NCBI GenBank assembly: GCA_013695195.1
Contig: JACDAY010000285.1
Location: 1 to 18,880, forward strand
Source: Blastocatellia bacterium
Lineage (GTDB): Bacteria; Acidobacteriota; Blastocatellia; Pyrinomonadales; Pyrinomonadaceae
Direction of reading: 5' to 3'
DNA length: 18,880 nucleotides
Below the pieces are notes generated by a model that was not told the origin of the DNA, searched no databases, and saw nothing but the letters and a program-made list of their open reading frames with translations. Shown one piece after another: positions 6,635 through 13,088 of this stretch; position 1 is the first letter of the stretch; the number at the start of each line of letters is the position of its first letter. Made by a program: the position numbers and the translations under genes.

Positions 6635-7378
6635 ATGCCCAATAAATCTATTTGGATATCATTTTTTGCTGTGGTTGTGAGTTTTATCGGGGGATTTTTG
6701 CTTGCAAACACCTTGAATCGTGGAGAAATAGAAGCAAACAGAGCCGAAAACGATGGCCTTAAAACGGCCCAAGTGAAAGGGACTCAAAATTCGCCTGAAC
6801 TTACGTTAACGAGCGAAGAAATCAAAACAAAAATTGCCCAGGCAGACGCGAATCAAAACAATTTTGCATTTCAGAAAAATCTGGGTTTGGCGCTATACAG
6901 ATACGGCTCGATGAAGCAGGATCCTGAACTGATTTCCGAATCCGCGAGGATTTTGCAGCGCGCCTTTGACCTTGATCCGGCCGATTTCGATATTCAAACG
7001 GGTCTCGGCAACGCCTATTTTGATGTCGGATATTTTAATAAGGACAATGAAAGCTTTGTAAAATCAAGAGAATATTACGGCAAGGCCCTGGCAAAAAGGC
7101 CCGGAGATGTGGAAATCCGAACCGATCAGGGAATAACGTATTTTCTACAGCAGCCACCCGACCTTGAACGTGCCGTTGGGGAATTTGAGAAATCGCTTGC
7201 CATCAATCCGAAACACGAAAAAACGCTCCAGTTTCTTATTCAGTCTCTGGTAAAGCAAAATGAAACCGGAAAAGCCGCTTATTATTTGGAGCAATTGAAA
7301 AAAGCGAATGCTGACAATCCGTCCATTACCGAATTGTCCATGCTGCTAGACGGCGGCAGAGTTGGGCTGAAAAAATGA
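6635..7378 (+). CDS. Membrane-anchored TPR protein
   Basis: From the ATG at 6635 the protein has 247 residues. It starts with a short basic segment and one hydrophobic helix (about residues 5-24, IWISFFAVVVSFIGGFLLAN), an uncleaved anchor that places the rest outside the cytoplasmic membrane. After a linker come at least three tetratricopeptide-like repeats: NFAFQKNLGLALYRYG, ESARILQRAFDLDPADFDIQTGLGNAYFDVGY and AVGEFEKSLAINPKHEKTLQFLIQSL. TPRs mediate protein-protein contacts; the partner is unknown. An in-frame TTG at 6617 is possible, but the anchor fits better from 6635. The stop codon overlaps the next start (ATGA), so the two genes are translationally coupled and likely act together. 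Confidence 0.8.
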   Translation: MPNKSIWISFFAVVVSFIGGFLLANTLNRGEIEANRAENDGLKTAQVKGTQNSPELTLTSEEIKTKIAQADANQNNFAFQKNLGLALYRYGSMKQDPELISESARILQRAFDLDPADFDIQTGLGNAYFDVGYFNKDNESFVKSREYYGKALAKRPGDVEIRTDQGITYFLQQPPDLERAVGEFEKSLAINPKHEKTLQFLIQSLVKQNETGKAAYYLEQLKKANADNPSITELSMLLDGGRVGLKK

Positions 7379-7665
7379 AGGAAGTTATTTTTGTCTCCGT
7401 GGTTTTGTTAGTGCTGTTCGTTTTAACTGCGATCCGCTATCGAAAACAGATTATGGCGTTATTGAATGTCTGGAGAATGCTGCGGTCAATGCGCCAAATG
7501 AACCCGACCCGCAATTCTCAGATCAACGGCGGTACCAAACCGGCGGGCCCGCTTGTCAATTGCGGAAAATGCGGGACCTGGGTTCCCGATATTCAGTCTA
7601 TAAAGATTGGCCGTGCATCTTATTGCTCGGCAGAGTGTGTTGAGAAAAGCGCTCAGGCAGCCTAG
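7375..7665 (+). CDS. Small membrane protein with C-terminal zinc-binding motif (PP0621-like)
   Basis: 96 residues. A hydrophobic helix at residues 4-20 is followed by a basic stretch, a linker, and a C-terminal metal-binding motif with Cys63, Cys66, Cys84 and Cys88 (CGKC...YCSAEC). The layout of one N-terminal membrane helix, variable linker and a short CxxC...YCS-x-xC tail resembles small proteins annotated as PP0621 family. Their function is unknown. Its start overlaps the TPR gene stop by four bases, which argues for a shared job at the membrane. The motif assignment is by eye; the family name is an inference. Confidence 0.7.
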   Translation: MKEVIFVSVVLLVLFVLTAIRYRKQIMALLNVWRMLRSMRQMNPTRNSQINGGTKPAGPLVNCGKCGTWVPDIQSIKIGRASYCSAECVEKSAQAA

Positions 7666-7700
7666 GTTGGCGTAGATCCATAACTCCATCGTGAAACAGT

Positions 7701-7803
7701 GTTGAGTTCCGTAGGAACGGACAAAAATACGCCTTTCATAAGGTGCTTTGTCGATTCTCTGACAAATTTATCTACAAACATAGCGTTCTTAGCTGAACTC
7801 AAA
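7701..7803. repeat. Hairpin-ended dispersed repeat, copy A
   Basis: A roughly 103-bp non-coding element between convergent genes. The left end GTTGAGTTCCGTAGGAACGG contains a 5-bp stem hairpin (GTTCC-GTA-GGAAC). The right end GCGTTCTTAGCTGAACTCAA (7783-7802) is an imperfect reverse complement of the left. The internal CTACAAACATA (7772-7782) and GATTCTC are shared exactly with copy B at 11179-11272. It is a palindromic, non-autonomous element; lying between two stop codons it could also end transcription in both directions. Confidence 0.65.
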
Positions 7804-7837
7804 AACAAACTATCATATTTCGATATAACTTAGCATT

Positions 7838-8731
7838 TTAGGTAACGAACCGGCCTAAATACCATGCGATCATTTGTTCTCCAAACAGCAAAGCTAGTAG
7901 CGAGCCGATTCCCAGAAATATGCCGAACGGAATCTGTGTTTGAAAATCCTTTTCTTTTTGTCTGGCGATGACCGCAACGCCGATTACCGCTCCCGAAAAG
8001 GCGGCCAGGAAAATAGCGAGGATCGCTAGCCTCCAACCGAGAAGAGCGCCGACGCCCAGCATCATTTTCACATCGCCGAGGCCCATTGCATCGACGCCCC
8101 GAAATCGCTTCCAAGCCTCGCCGACCAGCCAAAGCGATCCGCCGCCAGCAAGAGCACCAAGAAATGCGCCGATTAGCGAAACCAACCAGGCTGGATAGCC
8201 TATGAAATAAGTCGCGGGCGCAAATCTCATATCGCTAAAATATTCCCATCCGAAAATCAAAGGAAAAATAATTCTAACCAACAACGTGAAAATCAATAAC
8301 GGATAAGTGATTACATTCGGCAGTATCATATGCTCGGCGTCGATAAACACCAACGCGACAATAGCCGCCGCAAACACAAGACACACCGGAAGAAACGGAT
8401 TTAATCCTATTTGCCAGTAAACAAGCACGAAAAGCAGCGCGGTTAACAGTTCGACGGCGGGATAACGCGCGGATATAGGAGCTTTGCAGCCTCGGCATTT
8501 CCCCCAAAGTATTATCCAGCTAAAAATCGGAATGTTGTCATAAGCCTTGATCGGCATCTTGCAATTTGGACAAGCGGAATTAGGAAAAACTATCGACTGC
8601 TCATTCGGCACCCGATGTATAACGACATTCAAAAAGCTTCCGACAATGCTGCCGAATAGAAAAACAAACGCATAGCTGATTGCTTCAGGCAAACCGGTAA
8701 GCGCTTCGAAGGAAGTTAAAAGAATGCTCAT
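7838..8731 (-). CDS. pilD: Prepilin peptidase (A24 family, type IV pilin leader peptidase/methylase)
   Basis: 297 residues, polytopic inner-membrane aspartyl protease that cleaves the leader of type IV pilins and pseudopilins and usually N-methylates the new terminus. The cytosolic N-terminal loop holds the zinc tetra-cysteine motif (Cys54, Cys57, Cys79, Cys82) needed for full-length bifunctional enzymes. The catalytic aspartates are Asp131 (FIDAEHMILPN) and Asp220 in the GLGDVKMM signature, and PFG follows near residue 268. About seven to eight hydrophobic segments are visible. The gene is alone, converging with the upstream plus-strand pair; no pilin genes are in the window. No strong Shine-Dalgarno precedes the ATG. 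Confidence 0.95.
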   Translation of the reverse strand: MSILLTSFEALTGLPEAISYAFVFLFGSIVGSFLNVVIHRVPNEQSIVFPNSACPNCKMPIKAYDNIPIFSWIILWGKCRGCKAPISARYPAVELLTALLFVLVYWQIGLNPFLPVCLVFAAAIVALVFIDAEHMILPNVITYPLLIFTLLVRIIFPLIFGWEYFSDMRFAPATYFIGYPAWLVSLIGAFLGALAGGGSLWLVGEAWKRFRGVDAMGLGDVKMMLGVGALLGWRLAILAIFLAAFSGAVIGVAVIARQKEKDFQTQIPFGIFLGIGSLLALLFGEQMIAWYLGRFVT

Positions 8732-8845
8732 TAGGTTAATATTGCTTGGAGTGTAAAAGGAAAGAAAGAGTCTCTAACGCCGCTCTTTATAATAAACTCT
8801 TTGGTTAAAAAAGGGAAGGTTTGACCGTTGTGGAAATTATATGGT

Positions 8846-8958
8846 TTCTAACGGCGGTGTTGATGTGGCGGCAAACCGGCTACACGCAAGCTAAAAGATA
8901 AAAGACACCGTGAAAAGAGAGTCGCTGTTTGCCGCTCACGTCCAATAACTTGTTGGGC
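8846..8958 (-). other. Candidate attC-like recombination site
   Basis: A 113-bp imperfect inverted repeat. Inner arms GCGGCAAAC (8868-8876) and GTTTGCCGC (8927-8935) pair perfectly; the outer arms pair through TTGATGTG versus TTGGACGTGA, leaving single unpaired bases like the extrahelical bases of attC stems. The outer boxes are GCCCAAC and GTTAGAA. The last base of GTTAGAA does not fit GTTRRRY, which could come from the insertion target. A similar CTAACGCCG string at 8774-8782 may be a remnant of another site. Confidence 0.55.
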
Positions 8959-8981
8959 TGTCCGATGAATATAAGCGCTTT

Positions 8982-9473
8982 TTAGCTTCCTGATAGTGTC
9001 TTTTCAACTTTACCTTTTTCATTCAATAACTCAACTTTTACAACGTAACCAATGTAAATTAATGGGGTCAAGCCTCTGTCGGTAATGCGAACATAAACAT
9101 TAACTCGCTTGTTGAGCCACTCATCTTTTTGCTCCAGCAAAGGTTTGCCAATTTCTTCGTCCGCAAAAATTGAAAACTCTTGAATGCAACACGGATTTTC
9201 ATTTTCAGTTTTTGCGCCGCGTCGGAATTTTGTTCGTGGGTCGTAAAGCTGGAAAAGATGCGCCCAATCGTTTTCAAATCCGCGCACATCTTCGAGAATC
9301 ACGTTTGAGATTTTCAGCGTTTTATCAGTGTAATCTACGCCGTATTTTCTAATCTTAAGTAAAGAAACTGTCTTAACATAAGACAACTTCGAGCCTGTTT
9401 TAGTTTGTCCCCAAGCGTAAAGGCTTCCGCAGGCAAGACAAAGAATTAAAGAAATTAGAACTTTGTATTTCAT
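8982..9473 (-). CDS. Secreted protein of unknown family, cassette-borne
   Basis: 163 residues. It begins with a typical Sec signal peptide: a basic start (MKYK), a hydrophobic core LISLILCLACGSLYA, and a cleavage site near WGQT. The mature part is about 140 residues, mixed charge, with short beta-like stretches (KTLKISNVILEDV, NVYVRITD, LIYIGYVVKVELL) and one adjacent Cys pair (NPCCIQEF). The middle reads like an OB- or beta-barrel-type small domain, but I recognise no family. A cysteine inside the signal core (LCLAC) could make it a lipoprotein, but no good lipobox is seen. No Shine-Dalgarno is visible before the ATG. It fills nearly the whole putative cassette, and to the eye its base composition is more A+T-rich than its neighbours. 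Confidence 0.75.
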   Translation of the reverse strand: MKYKVLISLILCLACGSLYAWGQTKTGSKLSYVKTVSLLKIRKYGVDYTDKTLKISNVILEDVRGFENDWAHLFQLYDPRTKFRRGAKTENENPCCIQEFSIFADEEIGKPLLEQKDEWLNKRVNVYVRITDRGLTPLIYIGYVVKVELLNEKGKVEKTLSGS

Positions 9474-9500
9474 ACCGATTATAGGAACGCGAAGCAGCCC

Positions 9501-9660
9501 AACTTATAATTATGCGGAATCATTCCAGATAATACTACAATTCTGCGTATTATCCCGAAGCATTCCTGCTAACATGCAGTTTTAGTTTATTAGCCCGAAC
9601 CGATCTTTATAAGAGGCCCGATTCTCTTATTATGCGGAACTTTCAGCATTATGAAGATAC
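9501..9660. repeat. Four imperfect 40-bp tandem repeats
   Basis: The cores TATGCGGAAT (9511), TATCCCGAAG (9551), TAGCCCGAAC (9591) and TATGCGGAAC (9631) recur at exactly 40-base steps. Flanking positions also agree in part: TAT before the core in units 2-4, CATTCC after it in units 1-2, and an A/T-rich patch after that. Roughly half the positions agree between adjacent units. The array lies directly upstream of the secreted-protein gene, ending at the cassette boundary. Function unknown; candidates are a protein-binding array or a decayed recombinase site. Confidence 0.55.
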
Positions 9661-9716
9661 GAGCGTGTAACTACGGTCATTTGCCGAGGATAGACATGAA
9701 AATACGGTTAATGACC

Positions 9717-11066
9717 TCAAACGGCTTCGGATTGGGACGTGAAGTTAAACGCTTTAAGTTTTAGCGCCGGAAGCAGGGAAGAATTGCCGCCGCCGCTTTC
9801 GGAGCCGCCGACGCGTTCGGAAACGCCTATCATTTCTACATTCCCCGGCGCGAGCATTTGGGTTATGGATTGATTAAACCTGAAATTCTTTAGCGGATAT
9901 TGAATTTCGCCGTTTTCGATGAGCCAGACGCCGTCGCGGGTCAGGCCGGTCAGGCTGGCGGTTCGGGGATCGGTGGAGCGGATGTACCAGAAACGGCTGA
10001 TAAGAATCCCGCGTTTTGTACTCTTTGTCATCTCCTCTACACTCGACGTGGCCGAGCCTGTTTCGATGATCGAATTTACGGGGCCGGGCGTCGGTTGTTT
10101 CTCTTTTTGTTTTGCCCAGAAACGGTTGTAAATCAGGTTTTCGAGGACGCCGTTTTTCACAAGATAAATCTTTTCCGCCGGAATGCCGCCTTGGGCAGAC
10201 TGCTCGCCGGGAAGCTCCGGGTGCCACGGATCGCTGATGATGCTTATGCGTTCGTCAAAAATCTTTTCGCCCAGACGGGTTTTTCCTCCGGATGCCGAAT
10301 AGACGCTGCGGCCCTCGTCGGCATTTCGGGCGTTAAAGGTAAAACCGAGATTTCCGAGAAGATCGGCTACCGCCTGTGGTTCCAGGATTACGGTATAAAC
10401 GCCCGGTTCAATCACGCGTGGGCTGCGGCCTTCCAAAGCCTTTCGGATCGATTCACGCGCCACACGCTTCGTATCAAGCTTAGAAATATCAAAATGGCTG
10501 CGAAGAAAATAACCGGAACTTGCTCCGTCCGGTGTCCGTGCGGTCATTGAAAGGCTGACATTTGTTTCGCGTGCGAACTCAAAATTTCCATTCTTTGTGG
10601 CAGACGCACCGGCCTGAGCGCGGGAGGCGTGAAAACCGGCGCCGATAATTTTGCTTTTCTCGCATTCAGCTAGAATATCGCCGATGATCTTTGCTCTGTC
10701 GTTTAGCGAAAGGTTTGCCGTCGCTTCGACATAGCCATTGACCGGCTTATAAACCTGGCGGCCAAGGGTCGGCAGATATTCGCGGTCGACCGGAGCAAGC
10801 CGCGCGAGTTTTTCGGCCTGTTCGACCATCGCCTTTAAACTCACGTCGTCCAGATCGTTCGTGCTGGATGAGCCGCGCTTGCCGCCGATCCAAACGGTAA
10901 CGCCTGCGCCGCGTCCGACACGCTGGCCGCTGGTCAAAAAATTATTGTTCGCAAAACGAAGATGCGAGAATTTTTCGCTGTTCACGCTCACCGATGCGTC
11001 GTCGGCTTTCACGAGCGAGAGAATTTTGTCGGTAATGACCTTTGCCTCTTTTTCATTTAGCAGCAT
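9717..11066 (-). CDS. pmbA: TldE/PmbA, partner subunit of the TldD/TldE metalloprotease
   Basis: 449 residues from the ATG at 11066, preceded by AAGGTG with a six-base spacer on the minus strand; a GTG three codons upstream (11075) is less likely. TldD and TldE form a heterodimeric protease that in E. coli matures microcin B17 and degrades unfolded peptides threaded into its cavity; TldE lacks the zinc motif. Here too no HExxxH is present, while family landmarks are: FANNNFLTSGQRVGRGAGVTVWIGGKRGSSSTNDLD, VILEPQAVADLLGNLGFTFNARN, and a C-terminal NFRFNQSITQMLAPGNVEMIG. It has no signal peptide. It lies 230 bases downstream of tldD on the same strand, the gap holding a repeat element, so co-transcription is plausible. 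Confidence 0.92.
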   Translation of the reverse strand: MLLNEKEAKVITDKILSLVKADDASVSVNSEKFSHLRFANNNFLTSGQRVGRGAGVTVWIGGKRGSSSTNDLDDVSLKAMVEQAEKLARLAPVDREYLPTLGRQVYKPVNGYVEATANLSLNDRAKIIGDILAECEKSKIIGAGFHASRAQAGASATKNGNFEFARETNVSLSMTARTPDGASSGYFLRSHFDISKLDTKRVARESIRKALEGRSPRVIEPGVYTVILEPQAVADLLGNLGFTFNARNADEGRSVYSASGGKTRLGEKIFDERISIISDPWHPELPGEQSAQGGIPAEKIYLVKNGVLENLIYNRFWAKQKEKQPTPGPVNSIIETGSATSSVEEMTKSTKRGILISRFWYIRSTDPRTASLTGLTRDGVWLIENGEIQYPLKNFRFNQSITQMLAPGNVEMIGVSERVGGSESGGGNSSLLPALKLKAFNFTSQSEAV

Positions 11067-11137
11067 TGTTTTCACCTTTACGAATGAGTCTACTGAGTTT
11101 TCTATTGACGGTAAATTTGTTTGACAGAATGGTTTTA

Positions 11138-11150
11138 GCTCCTTCGGAGC
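11138..11150. repeat. Small hairpin related to the dispersed repeat family
   Basis: GCTCC-TTC-GGAGC forms a perfect 5-bp stem, followed by TCAAGTTTGTAGCC. The layout (short GC stem then a TTTGTAG block) mirrors the ends of the 103-bp repeat seen at 7701 and 11179, so it may be a third, partial or nested copy. It lies in the leader of pmbA. Confidence 0.4.
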
Positions 11151-11178
11151 GTCAAGTTTGTAGCCAGTTTCGTGAAAA

Positions 11179-11272
11179 TTGAGTAGGAACGGCAGAACAG
11201 GTCGTTTCTACGGATCTTATAGATTCTCGAACAATTTTTACTACAAACATACCGTTCCTAACGGAACTCAAC
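11179..11272. repeat. Hairpin-ended dispersed repeat, copy B
   Basis: A 94-bp element between tldD and pmbA. The left end TTGAGTAGGAACGG has lost about six bases relative to copy A. The right end CCGTTCCTAACGGAACTCAAC (11252-11272) is nearly the exact reverse complement of copy A's left end and itself forms the hairpin GTTCC-TAAC-GGAAC. CTACAAACATA is identical in both copies. It would place a stem-loop in the message between two co-directional genes whose products form a complex. Confidence 0.65.
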
Positions 11273-11296
11273 AAAAATTATATTTTCTCAACAGGC

Positions 11297-12865
11297 CTAA
11301 GCACTCGAAGTATTCAATACGTTAATCTTTCGGAAACGGGCAACCGGGCATCCGTGCGAGACGGCGTTCGATTGGCCGGGTTCACCCTTCCCATCGTTGA
11401 ATGATCCGGGGATGAGATAAGTGGACTGTCCGCCCAAGCCGTCACAGGCACCCCAAAAATCGGTAGTTCGCGATTGGTAGGCAACATCGCGCAGCATAGC
11501 CCCGATCTTGCCGTTTTTAATTTCCCAGAATGTCTGTCCGCCAAATTGGAAATTGTATCTTTGCTGGTCGATGGAATAGCTGCCGCGGCCGTAGATCAAA
11601 ATTCCTTTATCGACGCCCGCGATCAGATCGTCGGCCGATACGTTTGCCTTCGCCGGTTCAAGCGAAACGTTCGGCATTCGCGGAAAGGGAACGCTGCCCC
11701 AGCTATCCGCGTGAAGGCATCCGTAGGAACTCTTTTTCCCGATCAACGGTGCAAGATCACGCGTTGTTTGCCAATCCACAAATATGCCGTCTTTTACAAG
11801 ATGCCATTTTTGGCCCGGAACGCCTTCGTCGTCGAAACCGACAGTCGCCAGGCCCAGGGCTTGAGTGCGGTCCGCGACAAAATTTACGATCTTCGAGCCG
11901 AACTGCAGCTTTCCGGTCTTTTCAGGCGTGAGAAAACTTGTACCGGCATAATTCGCTTCCCACAACAACGCCCGATCGAGCTCGGTCGGATGCCCGACGG
12001 ATTCGTGTATCGTCAAAAACAGATGCGACGGGTCCAGTACGAGATCATATTTACCGGCTTCGACGGTTTTCGCCTTCAACTTCATTACGGCTTCTTCCGC
12101 CGCTTGTCTGGCATCGCCCAACCAGTCCTCTTTTTCGATGTATTCGTAACCGATCGCCTGGCCTTCTCTCAAGGAACTCCGTGTTTGAAAATCTCCTGTG
12201 CTGCGATCGGTCGCAGTAACAGTAAAACTCGGGTTGCCGCGGATCAGATACTGCTCGATACGCGATCCGTCGGATGTCGCCAGGTACTTTTGCTCATTGA
12301 CCCAACCCATTGAAGAATTAACGAAGCTAACACCTTTCACGGCCAAAGCGGTTTCGTTCATTTTCAGAAGAAACTGGATCTTGTCATCTACTGGAACATC
12401 GAACGGGTCTTTCACAAACGCGCTTTTCCAGGTCGTTACAACCTTTGGCGTAGGAACCAACTCGATTCGTTTCCTCTGAAAAGCAGAGTTCGCTTTTGCA
12501 ATCGCGATTGCCTCTCTCGTAACGCGCTGAACCTCTTCTGCCGTAACCAAAGGGCTTGCAGCAAATCCCCAAGTGCCATTCACAAGGACTCGTACGCCGA
12601 ACCCGAAGTTCTGGCCGCTCGATACATTTTGCACCTGCTTTTCACGGGTCGAAACGGCTTCCAGGCGATAGCGGTTGATCCGTATATCTGCATACGAAGC
12701 ACCGAGCTTTTTCGCCGTCGCGAGTGCGGCATCGGCAAGGTTATTCTTGTTTACATCGATATACAGGTTGGACGCCGCTTGAGCATCGTAAACCCATGAC
12801 GGCAGCGCGGCGGCTCCGAAGGCGATGCCGGCGGTTTTGATAAAATCACGACGAGAAAATGTCAT
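11297..12865 (-). CDS. tldD: TldD metalloprotease with twin-arginine signal
   Basis: 522 residues. The N-terminus MTFSRRDFIKTAGIAFGAAALPSWVYDAQA is a textbook Tat signal (SRRDFIK, hydrophobic core, AQA cleavage site), so the protein should be exported folded. The zinc-binding HExxxH motif is HESVGH (His286, Glu287, His291) and a C-terminal Cys505 (SHGCPVARF) matches the third zinc ligand reported for TldD. The glycine-rich YGRGSYSIDQQRYNFQFGGQTFWEIKNGKIG near residues 424-454 is typical. GAGGGA sits a few bases before the ATG, making this start secure. Cytosolic E. coli TldD has about 480 residues; the excess here is the signal. With pmbA downstream it forms the expected pair, although only this subunit has a signal. 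Confidence 0.94.
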   Translation of the reverse strand: MTFSRRDFIKTAGIAFGAAALPSWVYDAQAASNLYIDVNKNNLADAALATAKKLGASYADIRINRYRLEAVSTREKQVQNVSSGQNFGFGVRVLVNGTWGFAASPLVTAEEVQRVTREAIAIAKANSAFQRKRIELVPTPKVVTTWKSAFVKDPFDVPVDDKIQFLLKMNETALAVKGVSFVNSSMGWVNEQKYLATSDGSRIEQYLIRGNPSFTVTATDRSTGDFQTRSSLREGQAIGYEYIEKEDWLGDARQAAEEAVMKLKAKTVEAGKYDLVLDPSHLFLTIHESVGHPTELDRALLWEANYAGTSFLTPEKTGKLQFGSKIVNFVADRTQALGLATVGFDDEGVPGQKWHLVKDGIFVDWQTTRDLAPLIGKKSSYGCLHADSWGSVPFPRMPNVSLEPAKANVSADDLIAGVDKGILIYGRGSYSIDQQRYNFQFGGQTFWEIKNGKIGAMLRDVAYQSRTTDFWGACDGLGGQSTYLIPGSFNDGKGEPGQSNAVSHGCPVARFRKINVLNTSSA

Positions 12866-12963
12866 TTTTCCCTCACATTAAATTGGTTTAGCTGGAATTG
12901 CAGGACGTAACAAGTTTATTTAGTTTTACTTCGGGATGTCAAGGCTTGGAAAATATGAGCGTG

Positions 12964-13008
12964 ATTTTGTTCCGGGTTTTTCTGTAATTTTGTTCAGGGG
13001 TTTTCTGT
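12964..13008. repeat. Two direct 22-bp repeats
   Basis: Units 12964-12985 and 12987-13008 both start ATTTTGTTC and end TTTTCTGT, differing at two of 22 positions, with one base between them. They lie in the 223-bp gap between tldD (start 12865) and the LacI gene (stop 13089). No coding capacity. They could be slippage products or paired protein sites upstream of tldD. Confidence 0.6.
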
Positions 13009-13026
13009 GGATAAAAAAGTAATTAC

Positions 13027-13079
13027 CACAGAATAAGACAAACAAGATCACAGAATAAGATGAATAAGATGGATAAGAT
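13027..13079. repeat. Second 22-bp tandem repeat with partial third unit
   Basis: Units 13027-13048 and 13049-13070 share CACAGAATAAGA and end in AAGAT, with 19 of 22 positions identical; GGATAAGAT (13071-13079) is a partial third copy. It is made of smaller ATAAGAT-like pieces, suggesting growth by slippage. Adjacent to, but different in sequence from, the 22-bp pair at 12964-13008. Confidence 0.65.
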
Positions 13080-13088
13080 TTTCCATTA

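Larger units (their letters stand above)
8846..9503 (-). mobile_element. Putative solitary integron-type gene cassette
   Basis: On the minus strand the order is GTTGGGC (9503-9497, matching core GTTRRRY), 23 bases, the 163-aa gene, 23 bases, GCCCAAC (8958-8952, matching RYYYAAC), then an imperfect palindrome ending in GTTAGAA (8852-8846). The two 7-mers are exact complements, as expected when the first bases of a cassette come from its own recombination site. One tightly packed gene between the sites is the normal cassette design. There is no integrase and no second clear cassette in the window, so this would be a single cassette inserted away from an integron. Inferred from geometry, not from a model search. 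Confidence 0.6.

Noticed and set aside
8752..8790. Second intact attC site next to the cassette (CTAACGCCG and AAAGAG/CTCTTT stem)
   Set aside because: Only one half-site-like string and a short stem are visible; no matching RYYYAAC box at a sensible distance. Mentioned only as a possible remnant.
9501..9660. CRISPR array suggested by evenly spaced repeats
   Set aside because: The shared core is only about ten bases and diverges between units, the period is short, and no cas genes are near. It is better described as a degenerate 40-bp tandem array.
9675..9716. Terminator after pmbA from the inverted repeat GGTCATT/AATGACC
   Set aside because: The arms are 28 bases apart and there is no T-run on either strand, so it is too weak to report as a feature.
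9900..10550. 216-codon plus-strand open frame
   Set aside because: Antisense shadow of pmbA, a well-recognised gene on the opposite strand; composition of the translation is not protein-like.
11474..12313. 279-codon plus-strand open frame
   Set aside because: Antisense shadow of tldD; the minus strand holds the HExxxH motif and the complete protein.
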